Positions 11,501-22,328 of a stretch of 64,000 nt of DNA are shown here, one piece after another. The first letter of the stretch is position 1; each line of letters starts with the position of its first letter. The stretch is from assembly GCA_033807695.1 (NCBI GenBank), contig CM066306.1, positions 1,364,001 to 1,428,000 of the forward strand, read 5' to 3'. Origin of the DNA: Daedaleopsis sinensis (lineage: Eukaryota; Basidiomycota; Agaricomycetes; Polyporales; Polyporaceae). Both the position numbers and the translations under genes were made by a program. The notes beneath the pieces are model-generated. The model was not told where the DNA came from and ran no database searches. It saw only the letters and a program-made list of their open reading frames with translations.

Positions 11501-13778
11501 TGACCTCCACGTTGCGGAGCTGGCGAACCGGATGTCCCGGAACCAGTTCATCCGGAACACGATGACCACGATCCAACTGCAACTGCAGCCGAGCGGCATG
11601 GCTTCTAGCACGGACCTGACATACGACGACTGGAGCAGCGTCCGCGGCAGCTCTGAGCCTGGCGACGTTGCTGGCAGCACTGTACGGGCACGCGGCAAGC
11701 GGAGCGACAGCATCACGAGCTGGAGCAGCGTCACGCGTGAGGCCTTGGTTCCGTCGTCTGGCACGCTCGTGAACTCCTCAGGGCAGTTGACGCTCGCGTC
11801 TTCCGATCCTCCCGGCTCGTCCTCGGCCAACCAGAGCTCTGTCTCCGTAGGCGCTTCCAGTAACCAGGAAGGCAAGCAGAGCCAAGAGGCGAACCCTCCT
11901 CCACCGCCAGCCGGAACCTCTGCGTCTGGTCCAGTGGGCTCGACGGGCATCGTCTACGATCGCAACTGGGAGTCAGAGATAGAGAATATGCTGAAGGTGG
12001 ATTACATGCTATCCTCACCTAAGGCTAGCACTAAAGTGGTTTCTTTAGGACATGTACAACGCCGTGAAGGCTCAGCAAATCCTCCTCCCTACCGGCAATA
12101 CTCTACTTGCGCGGTCGTCGACGTCATCGTTGAGTCCCCACGGCACGGTCCTCCGGAACCGGAGCGTGCGCGCCCAGCAAGATCGCCTTACGACACTCAA
12201 GCGTGGAAGCATACGCGGTCTACAGTCTATTCTGGGCGCGCAAGCATACAGTCCATACAGCAGCGGCAGCAGCATCGATGGCCGTGCGAGCCCAGCGCCG
12301 AGTTTCGCCACGTCGAACGAGGTAAGCCTGAGAGATTCTCGTACGCTACCCACACTAACCGACTGTGGCTTCAGGGCATCGGTTCCGCTGTGTCCTTCCT
12401 TGCGCCCGCCCTGGGCTTCGCGTCGAACCTCTCCCACACCATCATCCGGGAGCAGCGAGAAGACGATGAGCATAGTATCGACAGCGACGGCTCCTCCACC
12501 GACATCAGCATCACGGACGAGGAGCTCGCGCTGCTTGGGCCCCCGTGGGCCAAGGAGGGTATGCTGTGCCGCAAACAGTACTGGGAGTGCGTCGGGAAGC
12601 GCGCGAAGTCGAAGACCTGGATGGACGTGTTCGTCGTCATCCAGAAGGGCGAGCTCAGCATGTTCACGTTCGGCGACCACGGCATGGGCGGCGCGAGCGT
12701 GGTGGGCGGCGGAAATTGGCTGGTGAGTAGCACACGCCCATGGCGAGAGTGAGGACAGTGGTAACCCTCCCTTAGGAAAACGCGACCCCTGTCGGCACCA
12801 TCGTGCTCGCTCATTCGCTGGCGCACGCTCTTCCGCCTCCCGGCTACAACCGGCAACGCCCTCACTGCATGGTGCTCACTCTGGCCAACGGGGCTGTGTA
12901 CTTCTTCCAGGCCGGCACGGAGGAGCTGGTCAACGAGTGGGTATCGACGTGCAACTACTGGGCTGCACGCCAGAGCAAAGAACCGCTCGTCGGCGGTGTC
13001 TCGAACATGGAGTACGGCTGGAACCGCGCAGTGGACCCGGCCACCCGCGGCCGATCAATCTCGGAAGACGACTACTCGGTACGCGACACCGACAACCAGA
13101 GTGTCCGCAGTGGCCGCAGTGGCCGCAGCCGGTTCAAGGACATGGCGGCAACCGTGCGCGCGGACAAGTCCCCGTGGGCGGACAGGACGTTCATCAACGA
13201 GTGGAAGCCCCCGTTGCCACCCTCCGTGCCGAGCATGCACGACGAGGAGACGCAGCTGGAGGCGTTGCAAAAACACGTCCTGCACATGAAGCAGGACCTG
13301 CAGCAGCACAACGAGCTGAGGACGCCCATGCTCCAGCTGGTGAGTGTCCACTGCCGCTGCGCCGTGGTAGCCCAGCGCGTCCGAATGATCGCTAACTCAC
13401 GCTTGCGCCGCACACCAGTACGCGCCCCGTTCGTCGAACGCGCAGAAGGCGCAGACCAACTGGGAGGAGAAGTCCAAGTACCTGCTGTCCGAGATCGTCA
13501 AGTACGACTCGTACATCGACTCTCTCCAGGCGGCCATGTCGCTCAGGCTGAAGAAGCGCGGCGAGAAGGCGCTCGAGCGGGCTCTCGTGTCGTCCTCCCC
13601 CAACCCAGACGCCACGGCGCCCAAGGCGCGGTGGAAGGGCCAGCCGGACGAGGACACGATCGAGGAGAGCGAGGAGCCGCCGCCCAGTGCCGGCATCGTC
13701 CAGCCTTCGCCGGTGCGCATGCACCACCGGCGCGAGGTCGCGCAGGGCGAGGCCGACGACGACCGCGACCGTGACTGA
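8600..13778 (+). CDS. Sec7 + PH domain ARF guanine-nucleotide exchange factor (Syt1/EFA6-like)
   Basis: This is a predicted exchange factor that loads GTP onto ARF GTPases at Golgi or plasma membranes. Eleven exons join cleanly: 8600-8664, 8791-9559, 9628-9708, 9770-11097, 11149-11229, 11288-11403, 11458-11996, 12049-12321, 12375-12722, 12776-13339 and 13419-13778 (1507 aa; 1490 if ATG 8651 is used). The long N-terminal half is Ser/Pro-rich and probably disordered. The Sec7 domain (about residues 715-860) shows EWLGG, NLRLDQAFRRLCAKLYLK, the glutamic-finger Glu in LKAETQQVDR, the core FARRYWECNP and LLLNTDLHVA. A PH domain follows (about 1140-1290, starting WAKEGMLCRKQYW), then a charged C-terminal region. 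The order Sec7 then PH fits Syt1/EFA6 rather than BIG/GBF factors. The exact first exon is inferred from a GTGAGT donor and phase agreement. Confidence 0.9.
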
Positions 13779-14263
13779 CGGTGATAGATCTAGTCTGAGT
13801 CTCACAGCTTAGCGGCACTGCTCACCAATCTATGCACATGCGATGAGGAGATGGGTCGGCGGCGATTTGTGCACTGTTGATATGCGCGACGTAGTTACTA
13901 CTTATGATCTTGTGGAGTATCATTAATCTTGTCTTGTTCTCTGTAACGCATATTGATCTGGATACCCATGGGGGGAGGGGACATGCTATACCTTGTTTCA
14001 CGTGAACATCTTGCTTGCGGAATACATGCTACAATGCTTTGTTACTGTGGTGTGAGGTCTGCTGTGGAGATCATCTCGGACGTGACGCGTGGGCGTTTAA
14101 TGCATACTAACAGGAGACGTTCGTGACGTTTGTAGATAGAACCCTCCTCCATCTGAATCACTTAGGTTCGACCAAACCCCTCCCACGGAACGTGAATATA
14201 CTGTACAAATCTAGCCTTCCGACTTTAGATTCAGGACTTATTTAACCACTTCTCGCCAAAAGT
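13779..14263. other. Convergent 3' intergenic spacer
   Basis: This lies between the 3' ends of the Sec7 gene (+) and the dehydrogenase gene (-). Apart from the 71-bp repeat copy at 13990-14060 I see nothing coding. Confidence 0.6.
13990..14060 (+). repeat. 71-bp dispersed direct repeat, copy 1
   Basis: This segment, centred on CACGTGAACATCTTGCTT, recurs at 16186-16256 in the same orientation with about four mismatches. The two copies flank the short-chain dehydrogenase gene. Confidence 0.85.
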
Positions 14264-15459
14264 CTACCAAGCGAACGTCTGCCCTACGATCTGTTCGCTC
14301 AACTTCCATAGTCTTGCTGCGTTCTCCTTATCGACCGCATACGACTTCAACTGGTCCTCGGGTGCGCGCTGGCAGTCTTCCAAGTATGCGCCGTTGTGCT
14401 CTGAAAGTCACATCGCCATCAGCACTTCGTTTCCTGTGAGCAGAACCATGATCGTGTACGAACCGCGCAGCTTGGGGTCGAATGCAGCAACGACATGGGT
14501 TGCAGTCCCTTGAGGCAGAGTCTTGACCTGGAAGTGCGCTTGCTCGCCCTCCTTAACGTTGCCTAGCTCGATGTCGAGTTCTCCTACGAACGGTTTGTTG
14601 CCCTTTAGCGTTACCTCGGACTCACGTTCATGTGAACGAAAGACTTACGAAGCTGCTTGAAATCGGTGTTGCGGTCAAGGGACCGGGACAGGTTTGTGGG
14701 GATCAATCCGGGGTGGAGGGAGACCGCTGTGACCCCCTTGTTACCAAGCCTCTCGGCCAGCGCGACAGCAAACAGGATGCTGGCCGTCTTCGACTGGCCA
14801 TAGGCGCGCCATTTGTCGTAGGTCTTGCCCTCCTGCAATTAGACGTCAGCGGCCGCGTACGATCCTGCGCGCACAGTGGTAACAGCAGCGAGTGGAACAC
14901 GCACAGAGAACTGGATGTCGTCCCATCTGATCGGGCTCAGCCGGTGTCCGTTGCTGCTCACGCTCACGACGCGCGCCCCGAACGAGGACTGGAGGAGCTT
15001 CTCGGCGACGAGCGCGGTGAAGAGGAAGTGGCCGACGTAGTTCGTGCCGAACTGGAACTCGAGCCCGTCCGCGGTCGTCTGGTACGGGGTCGCCATCACC
15101 CCCGCGTTGTTCACGAGCACGTCGACCGGCTCCGGCCACGCGAGCACCTCCGCGGCCGCCTTGCGCACGGACGCCTGCGAGCTCAGGTCGAGCTCGAGCG
15201 TGCGCGCGGCGACCCCGGGGTGGGCGGTCTCGATCGCCTTCGCGGCCTCGGCGAGCGTCGCGGCGCTGCGGCCCGCGAGGACGACGAGCTTGGGCTTGTG
15301 CGGGAGCGTCGCGTCCACGAAGTTCGCACCGAGCCCCTTGGGGGTGACCCCGGTGACGAGGATGACCTTGCCGGCGATGTGCGGGGCGAGGCTGGCGGCG
15401 ACCTCTTCAGCAGAGGTTGTGCTACCGAACTCGGGGTTTGAGGTGATAGAGCTTGCCAT
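14264..15459 (-). CDS. Short-chain dehydrogenase/reductase (retinol dehydrogenase-like)
   Basis: This is a classical SDR oxidoreductase using NAD(P)H; the substrate is unknown. From ATG 15459 the protein has the Rossmann nucleotide motif VTGVTPKGLGANF (about residues 35-47), then NNAGVM, and the catalytic YGQSK (Tyr-x-x-x-Lys) with the upstream catalytic Ser in VVSVSSNGH. An intron separates WDDIQFS from EGKTYDKW. Further introns precede the last exons, which end in SEQIVGQTFAW and a stop at 14264-14266. The layout resembles fungal RDH11/WW-oxidoreductase-like SDRs of about 320-340 aa. There is no signal peptide, so it is probably cytosolic or peripheral to membranes. The family is certain; the reaction is not. 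Confidence 0.88.
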
Positions 15460-16185
15460 GGCCGAGTAGCTGAGGATGACTTAGTGGAGAGCACAGAGCC
15501 TGCTTTTATACCGTGGCGATTCTCCATAGCGTAGACAGCTACTCGGAGAACAACAGCATTCTCGAGCAGTACTAGTACGCCGTAGTACGCCGTAGATTAC
15601 AAGAATGATATGACATGCATAAGTCGGCGATATTGCATGGTGACTCGAACCAGGACGAGATGGTGGAGGAGGAGGAGGAATTGAATTCAAGCGCGCACCA
15701 CGTCTACAAGCCTCAAGTCTACCGCATTAGTACAGTAGACTTCAACGTGATGTACACTACCGAACCCTACTTAAATAGACTACCTCCGAACAATACTCTC
15801 CCTGCAGTAGTGCATTCCGTGATGATAATTGAACCGCAAGTTCAAACATGAGACCTTTGGCTCATCACCCTTGCAAGCAAAGGTGGAGGACTGAGACTCA
15901 GCGGGGTTCCGTCCACTAAAGTTTCTTGGGCACCCGGTTCTGCCCGCAATGTCACAACATGACGTCCGGCTTCACCCGTTCCTCCTCCTCACCCCGTGAA
16001 TCCGTACGGACTTGCTAAGTACTACTTTAAAGTACTTACGTAGTAGTATTCAGCTCTTCCTCTCTCTCCTTGCATAGTATTGTACTTCGCCTGCAGGAGT
16101 TCGACATCATCGATTCATTCGTGACCGCGACCGGGTTGCGTACTGTGCATTTTTGGTACGTAGCATTGCGTTCACCTACCAAGTA

Positions 16186-16256
16186 CCTTTTTTCACGTGA
16201 ACATCTTGCTTGTGGAATACATGCTACAATGCTTTGTTACTGTGGTGTGACGTCTG
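16186..16256 (+). repeat. 71-bp dispersed direct repeat, copy 2
   Basis: It matches 13990-14060 with about four mismatches. Similarity stops abruptly after GTCTG on the right and before ACCTT on the left, as expected for a small inserted or copied unit. Confidence 0.85.
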
Positions 16257-16490
16257 TAACCCTCCTTGATCTCTTTGCACTGCATCCACCATGCGCAGCG
16301 ACTTGCGGTCAGTGATGTACCATCCCGACAGATGTTACGCATGGCCACTACAGCCGACTGTACGTCTAGGCTAGACGAGAGCTATCTTCGGTGCGTCAAT
16401 CATGCCAACCAGTACCAACCAACTGATTGAGTCGATGAAGACTCCCTCTAGACGATGGAGAGTTATATCACAGGCCTGGTCTCTCGACGG

Positions 16491-16498
16491 TATATATG
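16491..16498 (+). promoter_or_regulatory. TATA-like box of GLP-A
   Basis: TATATATG lies 109 bases before the start codon at 16600, a typical distance for a strongly expressed fungal secreted-protein gene. Confidence 0.5.
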
Positions 16499-16599
16499 TG
16501 CGGCCATCGCTGCATCGACGCTTTCCCCAGGCTAGACCTCCCCACCCATTCGCCCTTCGCTAGACGAACCCGCACGATATCACTCTCGATCCTAACGCT

Positions 16600-17574
16600 A
16601 TGCAGTTCTCATTTGCCGTCTTTGTCGCTAGTGCCCTGGTGGCTGCTGCCTCCGTCAGGGCAGAAAGGCATGTTATACGGTTTGAAAACAAGTGAGTCGT
16701 CAGGCTTTGTGCGCGTGGGTCCGTTGTCTCAACCAGTGTCACTAGGTGTGGAACGGGCACGGTGGGTTGTCATTGAGCGCACCATAGCGTTTGGGATCTG
16801 AATTCGACATGGAACGAACTCTCTAGCCCCAGCTGATCCAAGCAGGAAATGTCTTGTCGACTGGGCAGGACTTCGTCAGTAATGGTCCCTTCCGCGCTGG
16901 CATTGCGTACGTCCCTCTCCCTCATCCCGTTGCACCTATGATGTACTAATCTTTTGTGCAGCTATTTGCAAACAGGTGAGCAGCACTCGGTGATGATTAC
17001 GCCGCACGCCATTCGACTGATGCATCTTGATACGATAGGAAATTGTGGCTTCAACGGCGACCGTTGCTCTCTGATCGAGATGACGCTCGTCAACCCTACT
17101 GCCCCGGGAGCGGGTTCGTCTACGGATATCAGCCTGATCCCTCCGCTCGCTTTCAGCGTCCCGGTCTCATTCAGGTCCGTGTAGTCCCCGTGTACTTCCA
17201 CGTCTCCACAACTGATAACCGTCACGGTTCATTACAGCTACTTCAATGGATGTGACCGTCAAGGAAGGATCTGCGACCATAACGGCTGCGACACCGCGTT
17301 CTACAAGCCGAACGACAATCAGGTCCAGGTCCAGTGCCAGACAAACGACGTATGTTTCATGTTCATAGTACATCTGGTAGGATCTCAGTGCTCAACCGCT
17401 GCCTGACAGGTCAACCTGCTCATCACCTTCTGCGGTGACGCGACGAAGTCCACGGCGTTCAAGCGCGACTCGATTGACTCGGAGGCAGCTACGGGCACCA
17501 CTCTCAAGCGCCGCGTAGACTCGGTCCGCCGCCGCCAGCGTCGCTCCCTTACGGGCCCGGCCTCCCTCGACTAG
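16600..17574 (+). CDS. Small secreted Cys-rich protein, glycopeptide (GLP)-like, copy A
   Basis: The predicted secreted protein is 204 aa, built from seven exons: 16600-16691, 16746-16761, 16827-16906, 16962-16975, 17039-17174, 17238-17349 and 17410-17574. Exons 2 and 4 are micro-exons of 16 and 14 bases. A signal peptide (MQFSFAVFVASALVAAASVRA) leads into ERHVIRFENK, then CGTGTPQL, NCGFNGDRCSL, TLVNPTAPGAGSSTD, a GCDRQGRIC..NGC segment, VQVQCQ and ITFCG. A basic tail with several Arg-Arg sites ends the protein. The pattern resembles the white-rot 'glycopeptide' (GLP) proteins linked to extracellular iron reduction and hydroxyl-radical formation, but that name is from memory. Two close paralogs follow at 18693 and 22329. 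The secreted Cys-rich family is certain; biochemical role is inference. Confidence 0.82.
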
Positions 17575-18692
17575 ATCTCCGCATGTGTACGGTCTCATGG
17601 CAATACACACCTCAAGGTCGGGGTCGGCATACTCTCCCCCCGCTGACTCGTGCGATCTCTCTTTGAGAGACGGCCTCTGCTCGCTCCCGGTGCGTTAGTC
17701 CGCGAAAGCGCGGCGGGCCCGTTCAGACTCGTTTACCGCCGACCGGGACCAGAGAAAGGCTCCGAGTCGTGTACATACTACGTCTTCCCGAATTCAATGT
17801 AAAAAGGGTGGACGTAGTACCCGCCATTGACTAGCGTTACCCGTCACGACCTCATCGATCATAAGCTACGCGCGTCGCAGAAAATGCGTGGATTCGATCT
17901 TCAATGATGCACTCAAGCCAAGGTCAATGAGCGCTTACAATACTGTTTCGGGTCGGATGATGATCGATGACGAGTAGAACGTTAGCGCCCATGCTGCAAA
18001 CTGTACACAATCCAACAGCATCCAACAGACAGTGCTAGCCCTGTGACCTCAAGGCCTTGACTCACGTCTCTGAATGTTGTCTGAAGGAGTCCACACGTCT
18101 TATGCAGTCTGTCTTTGGTGCCTAATAAGCCAATGTTGGACTCGGAGATTAGCCAACTCGAAGCACCCACAGGTCTGTAGTATGCTGACTCCACCCTATT
18201 GCTACTACAGCGCATCATTTCTACATCTTCAAGAAGATCACACGAGAGGCATATCAGAGTTGACGGGCAGTTTCAGGTGCGTCAATCAGATGTGGGGCTC
18301 AGACACCAGTTGATTGAAGATCTGAAAGAGAGAGCAGGTGTCTTCTCACCGCCCTGAGTGCTTACGACCTGGTAGCGGAGGGCCAGGAACTGCCATCAGA
18401 CTGGATCTCCCCGCCATCTTTGCCAGACGACCCCGCACGGTACCTCTACTAAAATACAAGGAGGACGAACGCCCTCGTAAGTAAAACCCGTCCCGGACCC
18501 AGATACGCGTTCGAAACTTCTTCGCGGTCTCTAGATCTGCTGTCTACCCAATGATTTGCCTTTTCGGCGCTGTTGAACGGTTCCTGTCCTACTACATACA
18601 GCTTGCGTTGATTCCTATATATATAGCATCTCTCTGTGACCACCTACACTCGGACATCCTCTTGTCAGCTGAGAAATACCTGCAACGCCAAC
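17575..18692. other. Spacer between GLP-like copies A and B
   Basis: No gene is supported. The 3' part (18615 onward) is the promoter of copy B. Confidence 0.55.
18615..18626 (+). promoter_or_regulatory. TATA-like box of GLP-B
   Basis: CTATATATATAG lies 78 bases before the start codon at 18693. Confidence 0.5.
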
Positions 18693-19550
18693 ATGCAACT
18701 CTCATTTGTCCTCTCTATCGCTGCTGCCTTGTTATCTGCGTCTCTAGTAAATGCAGAGAGACATACCATCCGGTTCAACAACAGGTGAGACACAGATGTT
18801 GCGGGTGCTTTCACTGAAGGAACTAACATGATGTATCCCTAGATGCGGGAAGGGCACGGTAGGTTGCTGCCAGTGTGGCATCGCGTGATATGGCAAGGTT
18901 CTCCGGCTGACCTACGCCGCGTCGAACGACCGTTATAGCCTACATTGTTGCAAGCTGGCACCGTCCTTTCCAACGGTGGGGACTTCGTTAGCAACGGCCC
19001 CTTCCGCGCTGGCATTGCGTACGTTCCATAGCCTCGAACTCGCAGGTGTTGCGTTCTAACCGTCGCTGTAGGTACTTGCAAACAGGTAGACGCTTCTGCA
19101 CGATGCTCACACTTCACACGATCGGGACTGATCAACTCTGGTAATGCTAGGGAACTGTGGTTACAATGGCGAGCGCTGCTCTCTGGTCGAGATGACCCTA
19201 GTCAACCCCACCACTCCTGGCGCGGGCTCATCCTCCGATATCAGCTTGATTTCTCCACACGCTTTCAGCGTCCCTGTTTCCTTCAGGTCAGTGTACAGCG
19301 GCGTCGCGTCCATGGTCCCTCTGTTTGACGGATTGAACTCTTTATTAGCTACTTCGGTGGTTGTGACGGCCAGGGACGCGTTTGCGACCACAACGGCTGT
19401 AACACTGCGTTCTACCAGCCGGGCGATAACAGCGTGCAGGTCCAGTGTCAAGCTAACAACGTATGTGCTGCATTCGTAGCGTCTCTCGCGGGATTGAACT
19501 TTCACTCAACGTTTCCGCGATAGGTCAACCTACTTGTCACCTTCTGCTAG
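18693..19550 (+). CDS. Small secreted Cys-rich protein, GLP-like, copy B (short C-terminus)
   Basis: This is a paralog of copy A with the same intron pattern: signal peptide (MQLSFVLSIAAALLSASLVNA), ERHTIRFNNR, the 16-base micro-exon encoding CGKGT, a central exon ending GPFRAGIA, the 14-base micro-exon encoding YLQTG, then NCGYNGERCSL, GCDGQGRVC..NGC and VQVQCQ. The last exon reads only VNLLVTFC before a TAG stop at 19548-19550, so this copy lacks the whole C-terminal extension seen in A and C. All conserved cysteines before that point are kept and no frameshift is seen, so it is probably a functional short form rather than a pseudogene. Confidence 0.8.
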
Positions 19551-19795
19551 GGCTTCCCTCTCGACCTAGGTACTCCGATATCCTTTCACTCAACGCCGCA
19601 ACGCACGCACCCACCTCGTCCAAGCAGTGAGATATGATGTGATTTGTCTTCTAGCACTCCTCACTTCAACACTCTGGATCTGTAAAGCCTATGTAAAGGT
19701 AGCTCGCTGGTAGCTCGTATTGTTATACTATGTTTATGAACACACGCTAGTGTGGTGGCCACTGGCCAGTGCCCAAATACACCGCCCTACACCCT

Positions 19796-21182
19796 CTAAA
19801 CCACCCCGCGAAGGTAGAACAACGTCGCGACCCGCTCCCGCGCCCCCCGCTCCTGCCCGAGCTGCAGCTCCACCCGCTCACGCACCTCATCGCGCCAGCG
19901 CCACACCGTGAACGCCTTCCACGCGCGCACGGCGACGTCGTTCTGCAGCCGCGCAGACGGCGCGCCGGACGCCGTGTACGGATCAGGGCACGCGGCCGCG
20001 TCCTGCGCGAACTTGTCCGAGACGCTCACGCGCCCGTCCACGTCCAGCACCCCGCGCTCGAGCGCGGTCGGGTCCGCGATATACGCGATGGAGAGGAGCT
20101 TGTCGTCGACCCCGTACTGGCCGTCAGGAGAGTCAATGAGGAGGGGTGGGGGGAGGGCGCGGCCCGTGCCGGGCGTGAGGAGGAAGGAGGGGGAGTGGGC
20201 GGTGGGGTGGATGCTCTCGACCTGCAGCGAGCATGCGATGAGATGCGTGTGTGTGAGCATGTTATCGCCTGTATGCAAAGACAGGCGCAGCGCATACCAG
20301 GAGATCCTTCTCGACGACGGCGTTGAGCTCGGGGAAGGACCGTCGGTAGGCGACGACGTCGCCTTTCTGCAGCAGACCGCACTTGACGAGCGCGGACAGG
20401 TCGAGCGCCGCTGTTTGCTTGAAGTTCCTACGAGCCCGTTCGCAGGCTGTGTTCAGCACGCGATCCGGACGAGCACGCGGAGCCTCACATTAGCATGTAC
20501 CCTTCGTTATTGGGTCGCGCGTCGGTGGCGGCATGCTCGCGCTCCCACGACTCGTCCTTCCAGTCCGCATGCAGCGCGCCGTCTTGCGCGCCCTGCGCGA
20601 ACCGTGCGAGGTCGTCGGACGCCTTCTTCCCGAGCCAGGAGGAGAAGAGGTGGTCCTGCCACGTGTGGGCCGCAGACAGGAAGAACGGGGAGGTCAAGGT
20701 GGCGGGGTCGAGTGTGGCGGGCGTCCTGTCGACGTCCATCGCATCCGGCTGCGGGTTTGAGCCAGGGCGTGCGAGGTATTCGGGATGCGATGAACATGTC
20801 GATGGGATGTAGGTCTCGAAAGCGGTTGGAGGCAGAAGGTCGCAGAGACGCTGTTGGGAGATATTTGAGAGGTCCAAGAAGTTGTTGTAGTTGATGATAT
20901 CCTGCAAAGAGCGATGAGGTCAGTTTTTCGAAATTGTGCTTGTCCATGCGTCTGGGCCCCGGGACGTACAGAAATGTCGATCTTGGTGAGCTTGCTCTTG
21001 GGGTTCGTTAGCAAGTACTCGAGAGTCTCTGCTGGAGTCTCAGATTTCTGTGATTTCCGTTTGCTACCATGTACCGGAGAGTCTGGTGGTGCTACAGCGC
21101 GTGGTGTCTTGGGAGGGACCTTCGCCGCAGTACGTGTGCTGCGTCTTGGGCGGGTCGAGCTCCCTTCTTCATATTCTGACAT
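19796..21182 (-). CDS. DEUBAD/Asx-homology domain protein
   Basis: The N-terminus (from 21182) is basic and Pro/Ser-rich (RPRRSTRTAAKVPPKT), suggesting a nuclear protein. It is followed by a region matching the Asx-homology/DEUBAD fold: LEYLLTNPKSKLTKIDIS joined by splicing to DIINYNNFLDLSNIS, then QRLCDLLPPTAF. In animals this domain (ASXL, UCH37 partners) activates BAP1-type deubiquitinases in the PR-DUB complex. After a PFFLSAAHTWQDHLFSSWLG segment, introns lead to LVKCGLLQKGDVVAYRRSF and a C-terminal part with PDGQYGVDDKLL that I do not recognise. The stop is at 19796-19798. The protein is about 350 aa. It sits inside the GLP-like family on the opposite strand. The domain call is by motif recognition; complex membership is inference. 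Confidence 0.75.
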
Positions 21183-22328
21183 GTCGAGTCGTCTTTTCCC
21201 GCGTCCAGGGATGAACCGAGGTCGACCTGGTGGGTGCAGTACTTGTAAGCTAGCTAGTCACTGTACTGTACGTACGGTAGTAACTGAAGCTTCCCAATGC
21301 AATCGGAGTTAAAACGGGCTTTGAATCAATCTAACTGCCCTTACCTTAGTACACGAGCATAAGTTTCGGCACAAGCCGACTTCAACGAGCCGAGTAGTAC
21401 TGGGTCTCCGCGAGTTCGAAAGAGGACGTGTAAGTATAAGGACATCTTCGGATGCATAGTACTGTATGTGGCCATGCTGTAGTACTTACCCTTTGCCAAT
21501 CGCGAGAAACCCTCTCCAACGAGCTACACGCAGCCCAGCTCTAAGGACCTCTACGTCAGCCGCATTCTCAACCTCAATATCGGATCTCGTTACTACCAAT
21601 CTCCTGAGAACAGCTTCTCGTGCGATAGGCTGAATACGTATTGACTAGCAGTGGTCGATGCCATAGGGAACGTTTAATTCCTCTATAGGTGGCATCAAAT
21701 TGGGATCTTCAGCCTGCGTAACTAATGACTTCAGCAGATCTATAATTATACATATACGGTACAGCGAGAGAGCCCCGTGAAGTTGATCGCTCTCGTCGGA
21801 AATTTTAATTAGAACATGGTGGTCGGGGTCAACCATGACGGTGACAGAGCGTTCGAGACCACACCTACTGGATTTGGTGCTCTAAGCGCCGCCAACGATT
21901 ATGACGCCCTGCGTTTACGCAGCCGCCTTTCCACTGAGTTTTGGTTTCAGCGGTCGACCTGGCAGCGACGCTAATAAAAATGGTCCTGAAGGACACAGTG
22001 GCAGAATACATTTGATATTGGATTACAAATAGAGGAGGCTATCCTCTGCTATCCTCGGTATTTTTACATGGCGCACGGCGAGTGGAGCTGAGATAGGCAC
22101 CAGTCCCCGGGGGTCCCACGCCGGCTTTTATGAGCGGGTATAGATTTCGCTGCGAGGTTTCCTCGAGCCTTGTCCTCGCCGCTTACGTTCATTTCATTCC
22201 CTGCGATCCTTGAGGTGCTCCAGACAGTACAAAGCTAGCTACGCTAGACCTCAGTACTCCACAACCTCAGTCCCTTACCACCACTAGACGAAGCCCCACG
22301 ATCACGCTCGCTAAGGTCGACTCGCATC
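21183..22328. other. Divergent intergenic region
   Basis: This is the upstream region of the DEUBAD gene (-) and GLP-like copy C (+). No coding signal is supported. The last 200 bases are presumably the promoter of copy C. Confidence 0.55.

Larger units (their letters stand above)
15460..16599. other. Divergent intergenic region
   Basis: This is the shared upstream region of the dehydrogenase (-) and the first GLP-like gene (+). It contains the second copy of the 71-bp repeat (16186-16256) and a TATA-like TATATATG at 16491-16498. No gene is seen. Confidence 0.6.

Noticed and set aside
19548..19550. GLP-like copy B as a pseudogene
   Set aside because: It stops early relative to A and C, but all core cysteines, splice sites and the signal peptide are intact, so a short functional form is more likely.
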